In this document: positions 27,007-33,918 of the stretch, one piece after another
How the letters are laid out: each line of letters starts with the position of its first letter
Position numbering within the stretch: the stretch's first letter is position 1
Source of the DNA: Gemmatimonadota bacterium
GTDB lineage: Bacteria; Gemmatimonadota; Gemmatimonadetes; Gemmatimonadales; Gemmatimonadaceae
NCBI GenBank assembly: GCA_025359135.1
Contig: JANYHJ010000062.1
Span: forward strand, 1-54,747
DNA length: 54,747 nucleotides
Reading direction: 5' to 3'
Position numbers and translations under genes: made by a program
The notes under the pieces: model-generated
The model's input: only the letters and a program-made list of their open reading frames with translations
What the model was told of the DNA's origin: nothing
Database searches by the model: none

Positions 27007-27768
27007 ATGCGCGTCACGATGCAGGTGCTCGGCAGGCAGAACGTGTGCGGCGACGATGGGCGCCCGATCGACGCGCTCCTCGCCCAGCCGAAGCGACTCG
27101 CGCTCTTCGCGTATCTCGTGCTCAAGCGGCCCGTGCGACTGCACCGGCGCGACGAGCTGCTCGCGACGTTCTGGCCCGAACGCCAGGATGACCACGCACG
27201 GGGCACGTTGAGTCAGGCGCTGAGCTTCCTCCGCCGCACACTCGGCGACGATGTCATCCTCTCCCGCGGCGACGAGGTGGGCGTCGATCGCGAACTCGTG
27301 CAGTGCGATGCATTGAGCCTCGTCGAGGCGGCCGCCGCGCGCGACCACGCCCGCGTCGTCGCCCTGCATGTCGGTGACCTGCTCGAGACCTTCCAGCTCG
27401 GGCACTGCCAGGCCTTCGGCTCGTGGCTTGCCCACGAACGCCAGTTCCTTCGCGGCCTCGCAGTGCGAAGCGCCATGACGCTCGCCGACGCAGCCGCCGA
27501 GCGCGGCGACTGGACGCATGCCGTCGAAGCGGCCGAGCAGGCGATCAACTGGGCGCCGTGCGACGAGGTCGCGGCGCGCGCGCTCGTCATCGCGCTCGAA
27601 CGCGCCGGCCACCGTGCCCACGCGCTCGAGGTGCACGACGCCTTCGTCGCGCGGCTCGCACGTGAACTGGACCTCGCGCCCTCGGACAAATGGCGGACGC
27701 TGCGCGAAGCCATCCGGAGCGGCGCCGATGTCGGCGACACGTTGAGCCGCCGCAATCTCATCGGGTAG
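27007..27768 (+). CDS. SARP-like transcriptional regulator with BTAD domain
   Basis: A 253-residue regulator. Residues about 1-95 form an OmpR-type winged-helix DNA-binding domain typical of SARP-family proteins: MQVLGRQNV, PKRLALFAYLVLKRPVRLHR, DELLATFWPERQDDHARGTL, SQALSFLRRTLGDDVI. Residues about 100-250 form the helical bacterial transcriptional activation domain with TPR-like helices (RGDWTHAVEAAEQAINWAP, ALVIALERAGHRAHALEVHDAF). Unlike large SARPs it has no NB-ARC or sensor extension. I chose ATG 27007 because GGAG at 26997-27000 lies six bases upstream and the domain begins immediately. It is divergent from an amidohydrolase, which may be a target. The cognate signal is unknown. Confidence 0.85.
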   Translation: MRVTMQVLGRQNVCGDDGRPIDALLAQPKRLALFAYLVLKRPVRLHRRDELLATFWPERQDDHARGTLSQALSFLRRTLGDDVILSRGDEVGVDRELVQCDALSLVEAAAARDHARVVALHVGDLLETFQLGHCQAFGSWLAHERQFLRGLAVRSAMTLADAAAERGDWTHAVEAAEQAINWAPCDEVAARALVIALERAGHRAHALEVHDAFVARLARELDLAPSDKWRTLREAIRSGADVGDTLSRRNLIG

Positions 27769-27876
27769 CGCACGCGCGTCGTCTCGACGGGTGCGCGCAC
27801 GGCAAGCGCCATTCGTTCAGCGCTGCGACGAGGGGACGGGCCGCGACTGCAGGCTGCCGTCCCCCCGGTTACGTGC

Positions 27877-28167
27877 TCAGCTGGTCGCGCTCTCGGCCGG
27901 CTTGGCGGCGGGCGGACGGCCGGGACCACCGAACTGGCGGCGGACCGTGGGCTGGCTCAGCGCGTAGAGCCGCTGATTGTAGAAGGCAATGATCTGCGCC
28001 TTGACGGAAGCTTGCGTGTCACCCGACTTGGCTTCCAAGGGGGCGTACCGCTGCTGGTCGCCGGAGACGCTGAACCACCAGCGCGTCTCGGTCGGCGCAT
28101 TGCGCGGGGCCTCGACCGTGCAGGTGTAGGTCCGGCCTGCATCCTCGAAGCTGAATCCGCCAATCAT
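27877..28167 (-). CDS. Small conserved protein of unknown function
   Basis: A 96-residue soluble protein starting MIGGFSFEDAGRTYTCTVE, with a strand-rich core (WWFSVSGDQQRYAPL), a helix (ASVKAQIIAFYNQRLYALSQ) and a disordered Pro/Ala tail. ATG 28167 is preferred over the upstream ATG 28194 because GGAG lies six bases before it on the minus strand. There is no signal peptide or membrane segment. I know no function. It lies 82 bases downstream of the bS21 gene on the same strand and may be read through from it. Confidence 0.65.
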   Translation of the reverse strand: MIGGFSFEDAGRTYTCTVEAPRNAPTETRWWFSVSGDQQRYAPLEAKSGDTQASVKAQIIAFYNQRLYALSQPTVRRQFGGPGRPPAAKPAESATS

Positions 28168-28249
28168 GCGTGTCTCCGCGAAAGGGTCGTACAACCGAGC
28201 GGGGGCGCGTCGGCCGGTGTGGCTCGCGCGCCGTGGTGCGGCGTACGCC

Positions 28250-28447
28250 TTACGCGGCGGGACGACGCTTCTTGGTCTTGCCGCGACGGCGGGCAGCCGC
28301 CGACTTGAGCTGGCGGGCAGCGCTCGGCTTCACGTAGTGGCGGCGCTTGCGCAGTTCCGCGAGGAGACCGGACTTCACGACCTTCTTCTTGAAGGTCTTG
28401 AGGGCCCAGTCGAGCTTATCGCCTTCGTCGAGAGTGACTTCGATCAT
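28250..28447 (-). CDS. rpsU: Small ribosomal subunit protein bS21
   Basis: A 65-residue basic protein with the bS21 pattern: MIEVTLDEGDKLDWALKTFK, then KKVVKSGLLAELRKRRHYVKP, quoted in parts as KSGLLAELRKRRHYVKP. A Lys/Arg-rich tail (RRRGKTKKRRP) follows. bS21 binds the platform of the 30S subunit near the 3-prime end of 16S rRNA and aids initiation. The length is normal for the family. It lies 100 bases downstream of the cold-shock gene on the same strand, with no clear Shine-Dalgarno sequence. Confidence 0.95.
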   Translation of the reverse strand: MIEVTLDEGDKLDWALKTFKKKVVKSGLLAELRKRRHYVKPSAARQLKSAAARRRGKTKKRRPAA

Positions 28448-28547
28448 CGGGACGGTTGCGGCCAGAGTGATGGCGGGGGGCCAGCCAGCCGCGTTGCGGA
28501 CCGGCCCCCCGTGGTGGCCGCGGCACTCGCCGCGGCCGATCCCCGTA

Positions 28548-28754
28548 CTAGAGCTTGACGACGTTCTCGGCGGCCGGGCCCTTCTGGCCCTGAACCACGT
28601 CGAACTCGACCTTCTGGCCTTCGGCGAGGGACTTGAAGCCCTGGCCCTGGATCGCCGAGTGATGGACGAAGAGATCCTTCGTGCCATCCGCCGGGGTGAT
28701 GAAGCCAAAACCCTTGTCGTCGTTGAACCACTTGACGGTGCCGGTCGTACGCAT
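28548..28754 (-). CDS. CspA-family cold-shock protein
   Basis: A 68-residue single cold-shock domain. It starts [17 protein letters not shown] with RNP1 (KGFGFI), has RNP2 (DLFVHHSAI), and ends [11 protein letters not shown]. It binds single-stranded RNA and DNA and acts as an RNA chaperone. Length is standard. Translation signals are the strongest in the window: AAGGAG complementary to 28762-28767, seven bases before ATG 28754. The 277-base region upstream to the next gene contains a hairpin followed by eight T residues on this strand, within reach of the leader. Confidence 0.97.
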   Translation of the reverse strand: MRTTGTVKWFNDDKGFGFITPADGTKDLFVHHSAIQGQGFKSLAEGQKVEFDVVQGQKGPAAENVVKL

Positions 28755-28854
28755 AGCAATACTCCTTCCTGTAGTGTGGTCGGAGTCCGGCTTGGCCGAG
28801 GGTCCCGACTACGGTGTATTCGTGGACACTGCCGCCACGATCGGCTTGACTGAC

Positions 28855-28885
28855 AAAAAAAACAGGCCACCGCGTGAGCGAGGCC
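28855..28885 (-). terminator. Intrinsic-terminator-like hairpin with T8 upstream of the cold-shock gene
   Basis: On the minus strand GGCC-T-CGC, loop TCAC, GCG-GT-GGCC (28885-28865) is followed by two bases and an eight-T run (complement of A8 at 28855-28862). This is the only such homopolymer run I noticed in the GC-rich window. It is about 100 bases before the cold-shock ATG. No minus-strand gene lies directly upstream; the plus-strand GNAT gene starts at 29032. It could therefore be a leader attenuator, or the end of a short unannotated transcript. Confidence 0.55.
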
Positions 28886-29031
28886 CAAGTCAGTCCGGCA
28901 GATGCGATTCTCGCGCATTTGCCCTGTCCGGGAACGTAACCGTGGCCAGACCGGAATACTAGCGGCAATTTCACCCGGTCCCAAGACCCGCCGGTGCTCC
29001 CACCGGAGGGTCGCTTCCACCCCGAAATTGC

Positions 29032-29565
29032 ATGAGCCTGACCGTCCGCGCGGCCACCCTCGCCGAGATCCCCGCGCTTTCCGCCCTCATCGAGCGCTCG
29101 GCCCGCGACCTGAGCGTCGGGTTCTACACGACTGCCGAGGCCGAGGCGGCCATCACGCATGTGTTCGGCGTGGACACGCAGCTGGTGAAGGACGGCAGCT
29201 ACCTCGTGGCGGAGCTGGACGGCACCGTGGCTGGCTGCGGCGGGTGGAGTCGCCGGCGCACGCTCTATGGCGGCGACCAACGGCCGGTCGGCGGTGATGA
29301 CCTGCTCGATCCGGCGCGCGACGCGGCCAAGATCCGCGCCTTCTTCGTGGAGCCTGAAGCCGCGCGAAAGGGAGTCGGTCGGGCGATCCTCTCCGCGTGT
29401 GAAGCCGGTGCGATGGCGGCCGGCTTCACGCATTTCGAACTCATGTCCACCTTGCCCGGCGTCCCGTTCTACACGGCGCTGGGCTACCTGCCGCTCGAGG
29501 ACGTGACCGACTTGCTCCCCGACGGCACGCCGCTCCGCTTCGTGCGCATGGGGCGGCGGCCGTAG
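29032..29565 (+). CDS. GNAT-family N-acetyltransferase
   Basis: A 177-residue cytoplasmic GNAT enzyme. The N-terminal strand and helix are TVRAATLAEIPALSALIERS. The acceptor side includes YLVAELDGTVAGCGGWSRRR. The acetyl-CoA loop is IRAFFVEPEAARKGVGRAIL, matching the R/Q-x-x-G-x-G/A pattern (ARKGVGRA), and the closing segment is FYTALGYLPLE. The acceptor is unknown; small molecules, protein N-termini and lysines are all possible. No Shine-Dalgarno sequence is visible before ATG 29032. It is convergent with the S9 peptidase, ten bases between stops. Confidence 0.9.
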   Translation: MSLTVRAATLAEIPALSALIERSARDLSVGFYTTAEAEAAITHVFGVDTQLVKDGSYLVAELDGTVAGCGGWSRRRTLYGGDQRPVGGDDLLDPARDAAKIRAFFVEPEAARKGVGRAILSACEAGAMAAGFTHFELMSTLPGVPFYTALGYLPLEDVTDLLPDGTPLRFVRMGRRP

Positions 29566-29575
29566 GAAACCAGCA

Positions 29576-31660
29576 TCAGGGCGTCACGCCCTTGTGCTGG
29601 TCGAACCACCCCTGGAGCGTGGTCAGCTTGGCCGCTTCATGGCTTGGCCGACGCCTGATACCGTGCGGTTCGTCGGGCACGCGCACCAGCACCGTCTCCA
29701 CGCCACGCAGCTTGAGCGCCTTGAAGTACTGCTCGCTTTCCGACATCGGCGTGCGGAAGTCTTCCTCGCCGGTCATGATGAGCGTCGGCGTCTTCACGTT
29801 CTTGACCACGCTCAGCAGCGAGCGCTTGGCGTAATTCTCCGTGTTGTCCCACGGCAGGCCGGGCATCCAGTCGGCCGCAGCCTTGGCGCCCATGTCGGCG
29901 GTGAGGACGAAGCTCTCCCAGTTGATGACGGGATAGAAGGCGAGCGCGGCCTTGAAGCGGTCGGTGTGGCCGATCATCCACGCGGTGAGCACGCCGCCGC
30001 CCGAACCGCCCGTGACGTAGAGCTGCGCGGCATCGATGTAGCCCTTGGCGATGACGGCATCCACGCCCGAATTCAAATCATAGAAATCGTCGCCCGGATA
30101 GGCGTGATGTATGAGGTTGCCGAACTCCTCGCCGTACGACGTCGAGCCGCGCGGGTTGGTGTAGAGCACCACCGAGCCGTTCGCCGCCATGATCTGCTTC
30201 TCCTCGTCGAAGCGGTCGCCGTAGTTGGCAAACGGGCCACCGTGGATCTCGAGGATGAGCGGATACTTCTTCGCGGGATCGAACCCGGGCGGGGTGATGA
30301 TCCATCCCTGCACGTTGCGCTGGTCTTTGCTCGATTTGTACCAGATCTCCTCGACCTTGCCGATCTGCCGGTTGGCGAGCAGGGCGGCGTTGAGCGACGT
30401 GAGCGTCTTCGTCGCGGCGGCCGGCCCCGTCGTGGCCACGGCCACCTCGCTCGGAATGCTCGGCGTGCTCAGCGTGAACGCGACGCTGCCGTCACGCGAG
30501 ACGGAGTAGTCGCCACCTGAGTAGGCGCTCGTGCCCGAGCCCAGGTTCTTCGCGACGACCTTGAACGTGCCGTCGAGGGCGAGGAGCGCGACCTTGGTGT
30601 TCCCCTTCTCGTCGAACTGCACGTACACGCCCTTGGAATCGGCGGCCCAGATCGGGCGGCCCACCGACTGGTCGATCTTGGTCGAGAGCGTGCGCTTGCC
30701 CGAGCCGTCACGGTTCATGACGTAGAGCATCGTGTTCTGGTAGCCGACGTGCCGGTCGTCGTAGCCGGTGTACGCAATGAGCTTGCCGTCGGGCGACACG
30801 ACCGGGCTCTGGTCCGGGCCCGCGCGCTCGGTGAGGCGGCGCATGGCGCCCGTGTTGACGTTCGCGGCCCAGAGATCGCTCTCGGTGGTCTTCAGCTCCC
30901 AGTCGTCGATGCGTCGCGCGGAGAAGACGAGCTCCGTTCCGTCCGGCGTCCACGACACCGTGCTCGGCTGGTACGGCAGTCCGGCGTGGTGGTAGTTGCC
31001 GCTCGTCACCTGGTGCGGCTGTCCGCCGTCTGCACGAACCACGAAGGCGTGCATCCACCCCGGCGCGACTTCGCCGACGTCATTGAAGCGGAAGGCGAAT
31101 TTGTCTGTGTACTTGGGCGGTGCGCTCCACGTCGCGCCGGGCGGCGGCGTGAGTGGCTTGCCGATGACGAGCGCGGCTTCGGGCGCGAGCGCCACATAGG
31201 CGAGCTGCGTGCCGTCGGCGCTCCATGCGGGATTGGTCGGCGGCGTCGGCGCGCTCGTGATCGGGAAGCTCTCGCCCGTGTCCATGTAGCGGATGTAGAG
31301 CTGCGCGCTGCCGCCCCGGTCGGACACATAGGCGAGGCGCTTGCCGTCGGGGCTCCAGCGCGGCGACTCGTCGTGCACGCGGCCGCTCGTGATGGGGCGG
31401 TGCACGGTGCCGTCGCTCCTGAGCAACCAGAGCGTGCCGTAGCGGCGGTCGGTCTGGATGTCGCTCGTGCGGCGCACGTAGACGATCCACTGGCCGTCGG
31501 CGGAGATCTGCGCGTCCGAGGCGTACTCGAGCTTGAAGACGTCGGCGGCGCTGAGCTTGGCGAGCGCGGCTTGCGCGCGTGCGGTCGGCGCGGCGAACGG
31601 CACGGAGAGGGCGAGCGCGCCTGCAAGGGCGGCGGCGCGAAGCGAGCGGATACGCGGCAT
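29576..31660 (-). CDS. Exported S9-family prolyl oligopeptidase-like peptidase
   Basis: A 694-residue exported serine peptidase. The signal peptide ends PTARAQ at about 24. Residues about 35-430 form a beta-propeller with TolB/WD40-like repeats (ISADGQWIVYVRR, WSPDGKRLAYVSDRGG, WTPDGTELVFSAR). Residues about 440-694 are the alpha/beta-hydrolase domain: LILEIHGGPFANYG (oxyanion), Ser553 in GGSGGG, Asp634 in GEEDFRTP and His666 in PDEPHGI. It most resembles acylaminoacyl-peptidase or dipeptidyl-peptidase members that release short peptides. ATG 31660 is chosen over 31678 because it opens the signal peptide and GGAGG lies four bases upstream. Confidence 0.93.
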   Translation of the reverse strand: MPRIRSLRAAALAGALALSVPFAAPTARAQAALAKLSAADVFKLEYASDAQISADGQWIVYVRRTSDIQTDRRYGTLWLLRSDGTVHRPITSGRVHDESPRWSPDGKRLAYVSDRGGSAQLYIRYMDTGESFPITSAPTPPTNPAWSADGTQLAYVALAPEAALVIGKPLTPPPGATWSAPPKYTDKFAFRFNDVGEVAPGWMHAFVVRADGGQPHQVTSGNYHHAGLPYQPSTVSWTPDGTELVFSARRIDDWELKTTESDLWAANVNTGAMRRLTERAGPDQSPVVSPDGKLIAYTGYDDRHVGYQNTMLYVMNRDGSGKRTLSTKIDQSVGRPIWAADSKGVYVQFDEKGNTKVALLALDGTFKVVAKNLGSGTSAYSGGDYSVSRDGSVAFTLSTPSIPSEVAVATTGPAAATKTLTSLNAALLANRQIGKVEEIWYKSSKDQRNVQGWIITPPGFDPAKKYPLILEIHGGPFANYGDRFDEEKQIMAANGSVVLYTNPRGSTSYGEEFGNLIHHAYPGDDFYDLNSGVDAVIAKGYIDAAQLYVTGGSGGGVLTAWMIGHTDRFKAALAFYPVINWESFVLTADMGAKAAADWMPGLPWDNTENYAKRSLLSVVKNVKTPTLIMTGEEDFRTPMSESEQYFKALKLRGVETVLVRVPDEPHGIRRRPSHEAAKLTTLQGWFDQHKGVTP

Positions 31661-31775
31661 GAGGCCTCCATCGGCCATGTGGGTCAGACCGAGGAAGTTG
31701 CGGTGCGGATGGGGGACCGCGCCAGCGGCACGTTTGATGCAAAGCCGCGCGGCAACGCGCGCGGGGAGTGCTGCG

Positions 31776-32294
31776 TTATCGCGCCTGCTTCTTCGGAATG
31801 AGGATCGTGCCGCGACAGGTCACCGCACCGCAGCGGCACGGATACTTCCGCTTGGCCGCCGGTGTGTGCCGCTCCTCGAGCACGTACGCGTAGTCGTACA
31901 CCAGCTCCTCACCCGGCTCGATGTCGTGGATTGTCTCGATCCAGAGGCGTCCGTCATCCACCACCACGTCGCAGTTGGGTGCGCACGAATGATTGATCCA
32001 GCGCGCCTCGTTGCCGTTCACACCGGCGTCCACCACCCACTCGTCATCCACGGCGAAGAGGAAGGTGTGGTGCGCACCGTCGGCATCCGGATACCGCGCC
32101 TCGGCCTGCGCCACGGTGAGGCGCTCGCCGGCGTACTCGACGAGGCGCACGCCGGCGGCGATGTGCTTCGTCGCGAAGCCGCCCATCCCTGCGATCGGGG
32201 ATGGGCGGACCTCGAACGGATACGGGGGCTGCGGGTGCCTACCGCCCAATCTCGTCCTTGTAGGCCGCGCGGAGTCCCGCCAGGTATTGGTCAA
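31776..32294 (-). CDS. SET-domain protein-lysine methyltransferase-like protein
   Basis: A protein of up to 172 residues consisting almost only of a SET domain. It shows the S-adenosylmethionine-binding start GMGGFATKHI (37-46), RWINHSC (98-104, the conserved Asn-His-Ser-Cys), ELVYDYAY (130-137, with the catalytic-site tyrosine), and a post-SET zinc site CRCGAVTC (Cys153, 155, 160, presumably with Cys104). It has no signal peptide. The substrate is unknown; bacterial SET proteins have been seen to methylate host histones, DNA-binding proteins or ribosomal proteins. The longest frame overlaps the M20D gene by 56 bases. A TTG at 32249 would reduce the overlap to 11 bases and still precede the domain. 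Confidence 0.88.
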   Translation of the reverse strand: MTNTWRDSARPTRTRLGGRHPQPPYPFEVRPSPIAGMGGFATKHIAAGVRLVEYAGERLTVAQAEARYPDADGAHHTFLFAVDDEWVVDAGVNGNEARWINHSCAPNCDVVVDDGRLWIETIHDIEPGEELVYDYAYVLEERHTPAAKRKYPCRCGAVTCRGTILIPKKQAR

Positions 32295-33678
32295 ACAACG
32301 CCGCGAGCGTCTTGAACTCGGTCTGCACCGACGTGCGGAACGTCGCGTCGGTCAGGAAATCATAGAGGATCGCGGCTTCCGTCTTCGCGTCGATCAGGAA
32401 CGCGCCGTGGCCGAGCTCCGAGTAGTTGTCGGCGGTCATCTCGTACGTGTGGTTGCTGAAGTTCGAGCTCGCCGCCGTCACGCCGACGCCGGGCACGTCG
32501 CGCGCCATCCAGCCCGTCTCCTCATAGCCCGAGGGACGCTGCGGCTCGTTGTTGACGCGGATCGCGCCGAACTTCTTCACGTACGCGAACATCAGCTCCT
32601 CGAGCGTGCCGAGCGAAACGCCGTCGCGGTATTCGCCGCCGCCGCGATCGATCTCGACCGTGGTGCCCGTGGCCATCGCGGCACCCTTGGCCGCGTGCAC
32701 CATCATCGAGTCCACATGCGCGAGGTAGACCTCGTCGGGGTAGCGGATGTAGTAGTCGACCACCGCGCGGTCGGGCACCACGTTCGGCGCGATGCCGCCC
32801 TCGGGGATCACGCCCTGTACGCTCACCTCGGGACGCAGGCTCGAACGGATGTGGTCCACCGCGGTGTAGAACATGACCGCGGCCTCGAGCGCGTTGCGCC
32901 CGTTCCAGCTCGACATCTGGTGCGACGGGCGTCCCTTGAAGATGAACTTGACCTCATTGATGTTGAGGCAGCACGAGCCGAAACCGGCGCGCGTGCGCGA
33001 TGTCTGCCCGCCGATGCCGTGGCTGCGGATCATGATGTCCGCGCCCTTGAAGACGCCGGCCTTCCACATGATGACCTTGGCGGGCGGCCCGACTTCCTCG
33101 GCCGGCGTGCCGTAGATCTTGATGCGGCCCGGAATCTTCTTCTCCGACATGAACTGCATCAGTCCCTGCGCGGCCGCCATCGCCACGGGCGACTGCGCGT
33201 TGTGCTGGTCGCCGTGGAAATCGACCTGCGTGCCGCGCAGCGCATCGTATTCGGCAATCAGGCCGAGCGTCGGGCCGTTGGTGCCAGCCGGCGAGTCCCA
33301 TGAAGCGACGAACGCGGTCTTCAAGTCCGCGACGCCCATCTCGATGCTGTAGCCCTGCGCCTTGAGCACCTTGGTGAGCGTGTCGACCGACTTGAACTCC
33401 TTCCAGCCGGTCTCGGGGTGCTTGCCGATCCAGTCAGAGAGGTCCTGCATGCCGCCCTTCCACGACGCCTCGACGCGGGTCAACAGCTTCTCGCGTTCAG
33501 GATCCTTCTTCGCGACGAGCTTCTCGGCCATCGCGGTGGGCGCGAGCTTGGCCTGCAGCGCATCGAGCTGATCGAGCACGCCCTTGGCGGCGGCGCGCTC
33601 GGTGGCGGTGGACTGGGCGAATGCCGGGGCCGCGACGGCGAGCGTGGCCAGCGCGGCGGCGAGGGAGATGCGACGCAT
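32239..33678 (-). CDS. Exported M20D-family amidohydrolase/peptidase (AbgB-like)
   Basis: A 479-residue metallo-amidohydrolase with a signal peptide (MRRISLAAALATLAVAAPAF, cleavage near FAQS). Family hallmarks are HPETGWKEF, LIAEYDALRG, a His in FHGDQHNAQ, the catalytic region YGTPAEEVGPPAKV and the dimerisation-domain segment FKGRPSHQM. The late HTYEMTADN and ELGHGAFLIDA complete the pattern. Relatives cleave aminobenzoyl-glutamate, indole-acetyl amino acids or other N-acyl amino acids. ATG 33678 has GAGGA nine bases upstream. It directly precedes and overlaps the SET gene, so the two probably share a transcript. Confidence 0.92.
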   Translation of the reverse strand: MRRISLAAALATLAVAAPAFAQSTATERAAAKGVLDQLDALQAKLAPTAMAEKLVAKKDPEREKLLTRVEASWKGGMQDLSDWIGKHPETGWKEFKSVDTLTKVLKAQGYSIEMGVADLKTAFVASWDSPAGTNGPTLGLIAEYDALRGTQVDFHGDQHNAQSPVAMAAAQGLMQFMSEKKIPGRIKIYGTPAEEVGPPAKVIMWKAGVFKGADIMIRSHGIGGQTSRTRAGFGSCCLNINEVKFIFKGRPSHQMSSWNGRNALEAAVMFYTAVDHIRSSLRPEVSVQGVIPEGGIAPNVVPDRAVVDYYIRYPDEVYLAHVDSMMVHAAKGAAMATGTTVEIDRGGGEYRDGVSLGTLEELMFAYVKKFGAIRVNNEPQRPSGYEETGWMARDVPGVGVTAASSNFSNHTYEMTADNYSELGHGAFLIDAKTEAAILYDFLTDATFRTSVQTEFKTLAALFDQYLAGLRAAYKDEIGR

Positions 33679-33918
33679 GGGAAACGATCCTCGGAAGGGG
33701 ACGAGCGGGCCGAGAATGTACGGCTGAACCGGCCTGCGGGTGAGGGGAACTGACCGTGCCGTTTACGAGCCATGCGACACCATTCAGGCAACGAGCCACG
33801 TCACGCGCGCCATCACGTGCGGCCGATCGATCGAACGTGCGCTCCCGACGCTCGCGGATCGAGGGGCGCACGCTACCTTCGAGGCGGCACGACTTTCCTC
33901 CCGATGGAGTCACTGAGC

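Noticed and set aside
28854-28870. A8 run read as a plus-strand promoter element after TTGACT
   Set aside because: No -10-like sequence at suitable spacing follows on the plus strand; the run fits better as the T-tract of a minus-strand hairpin.
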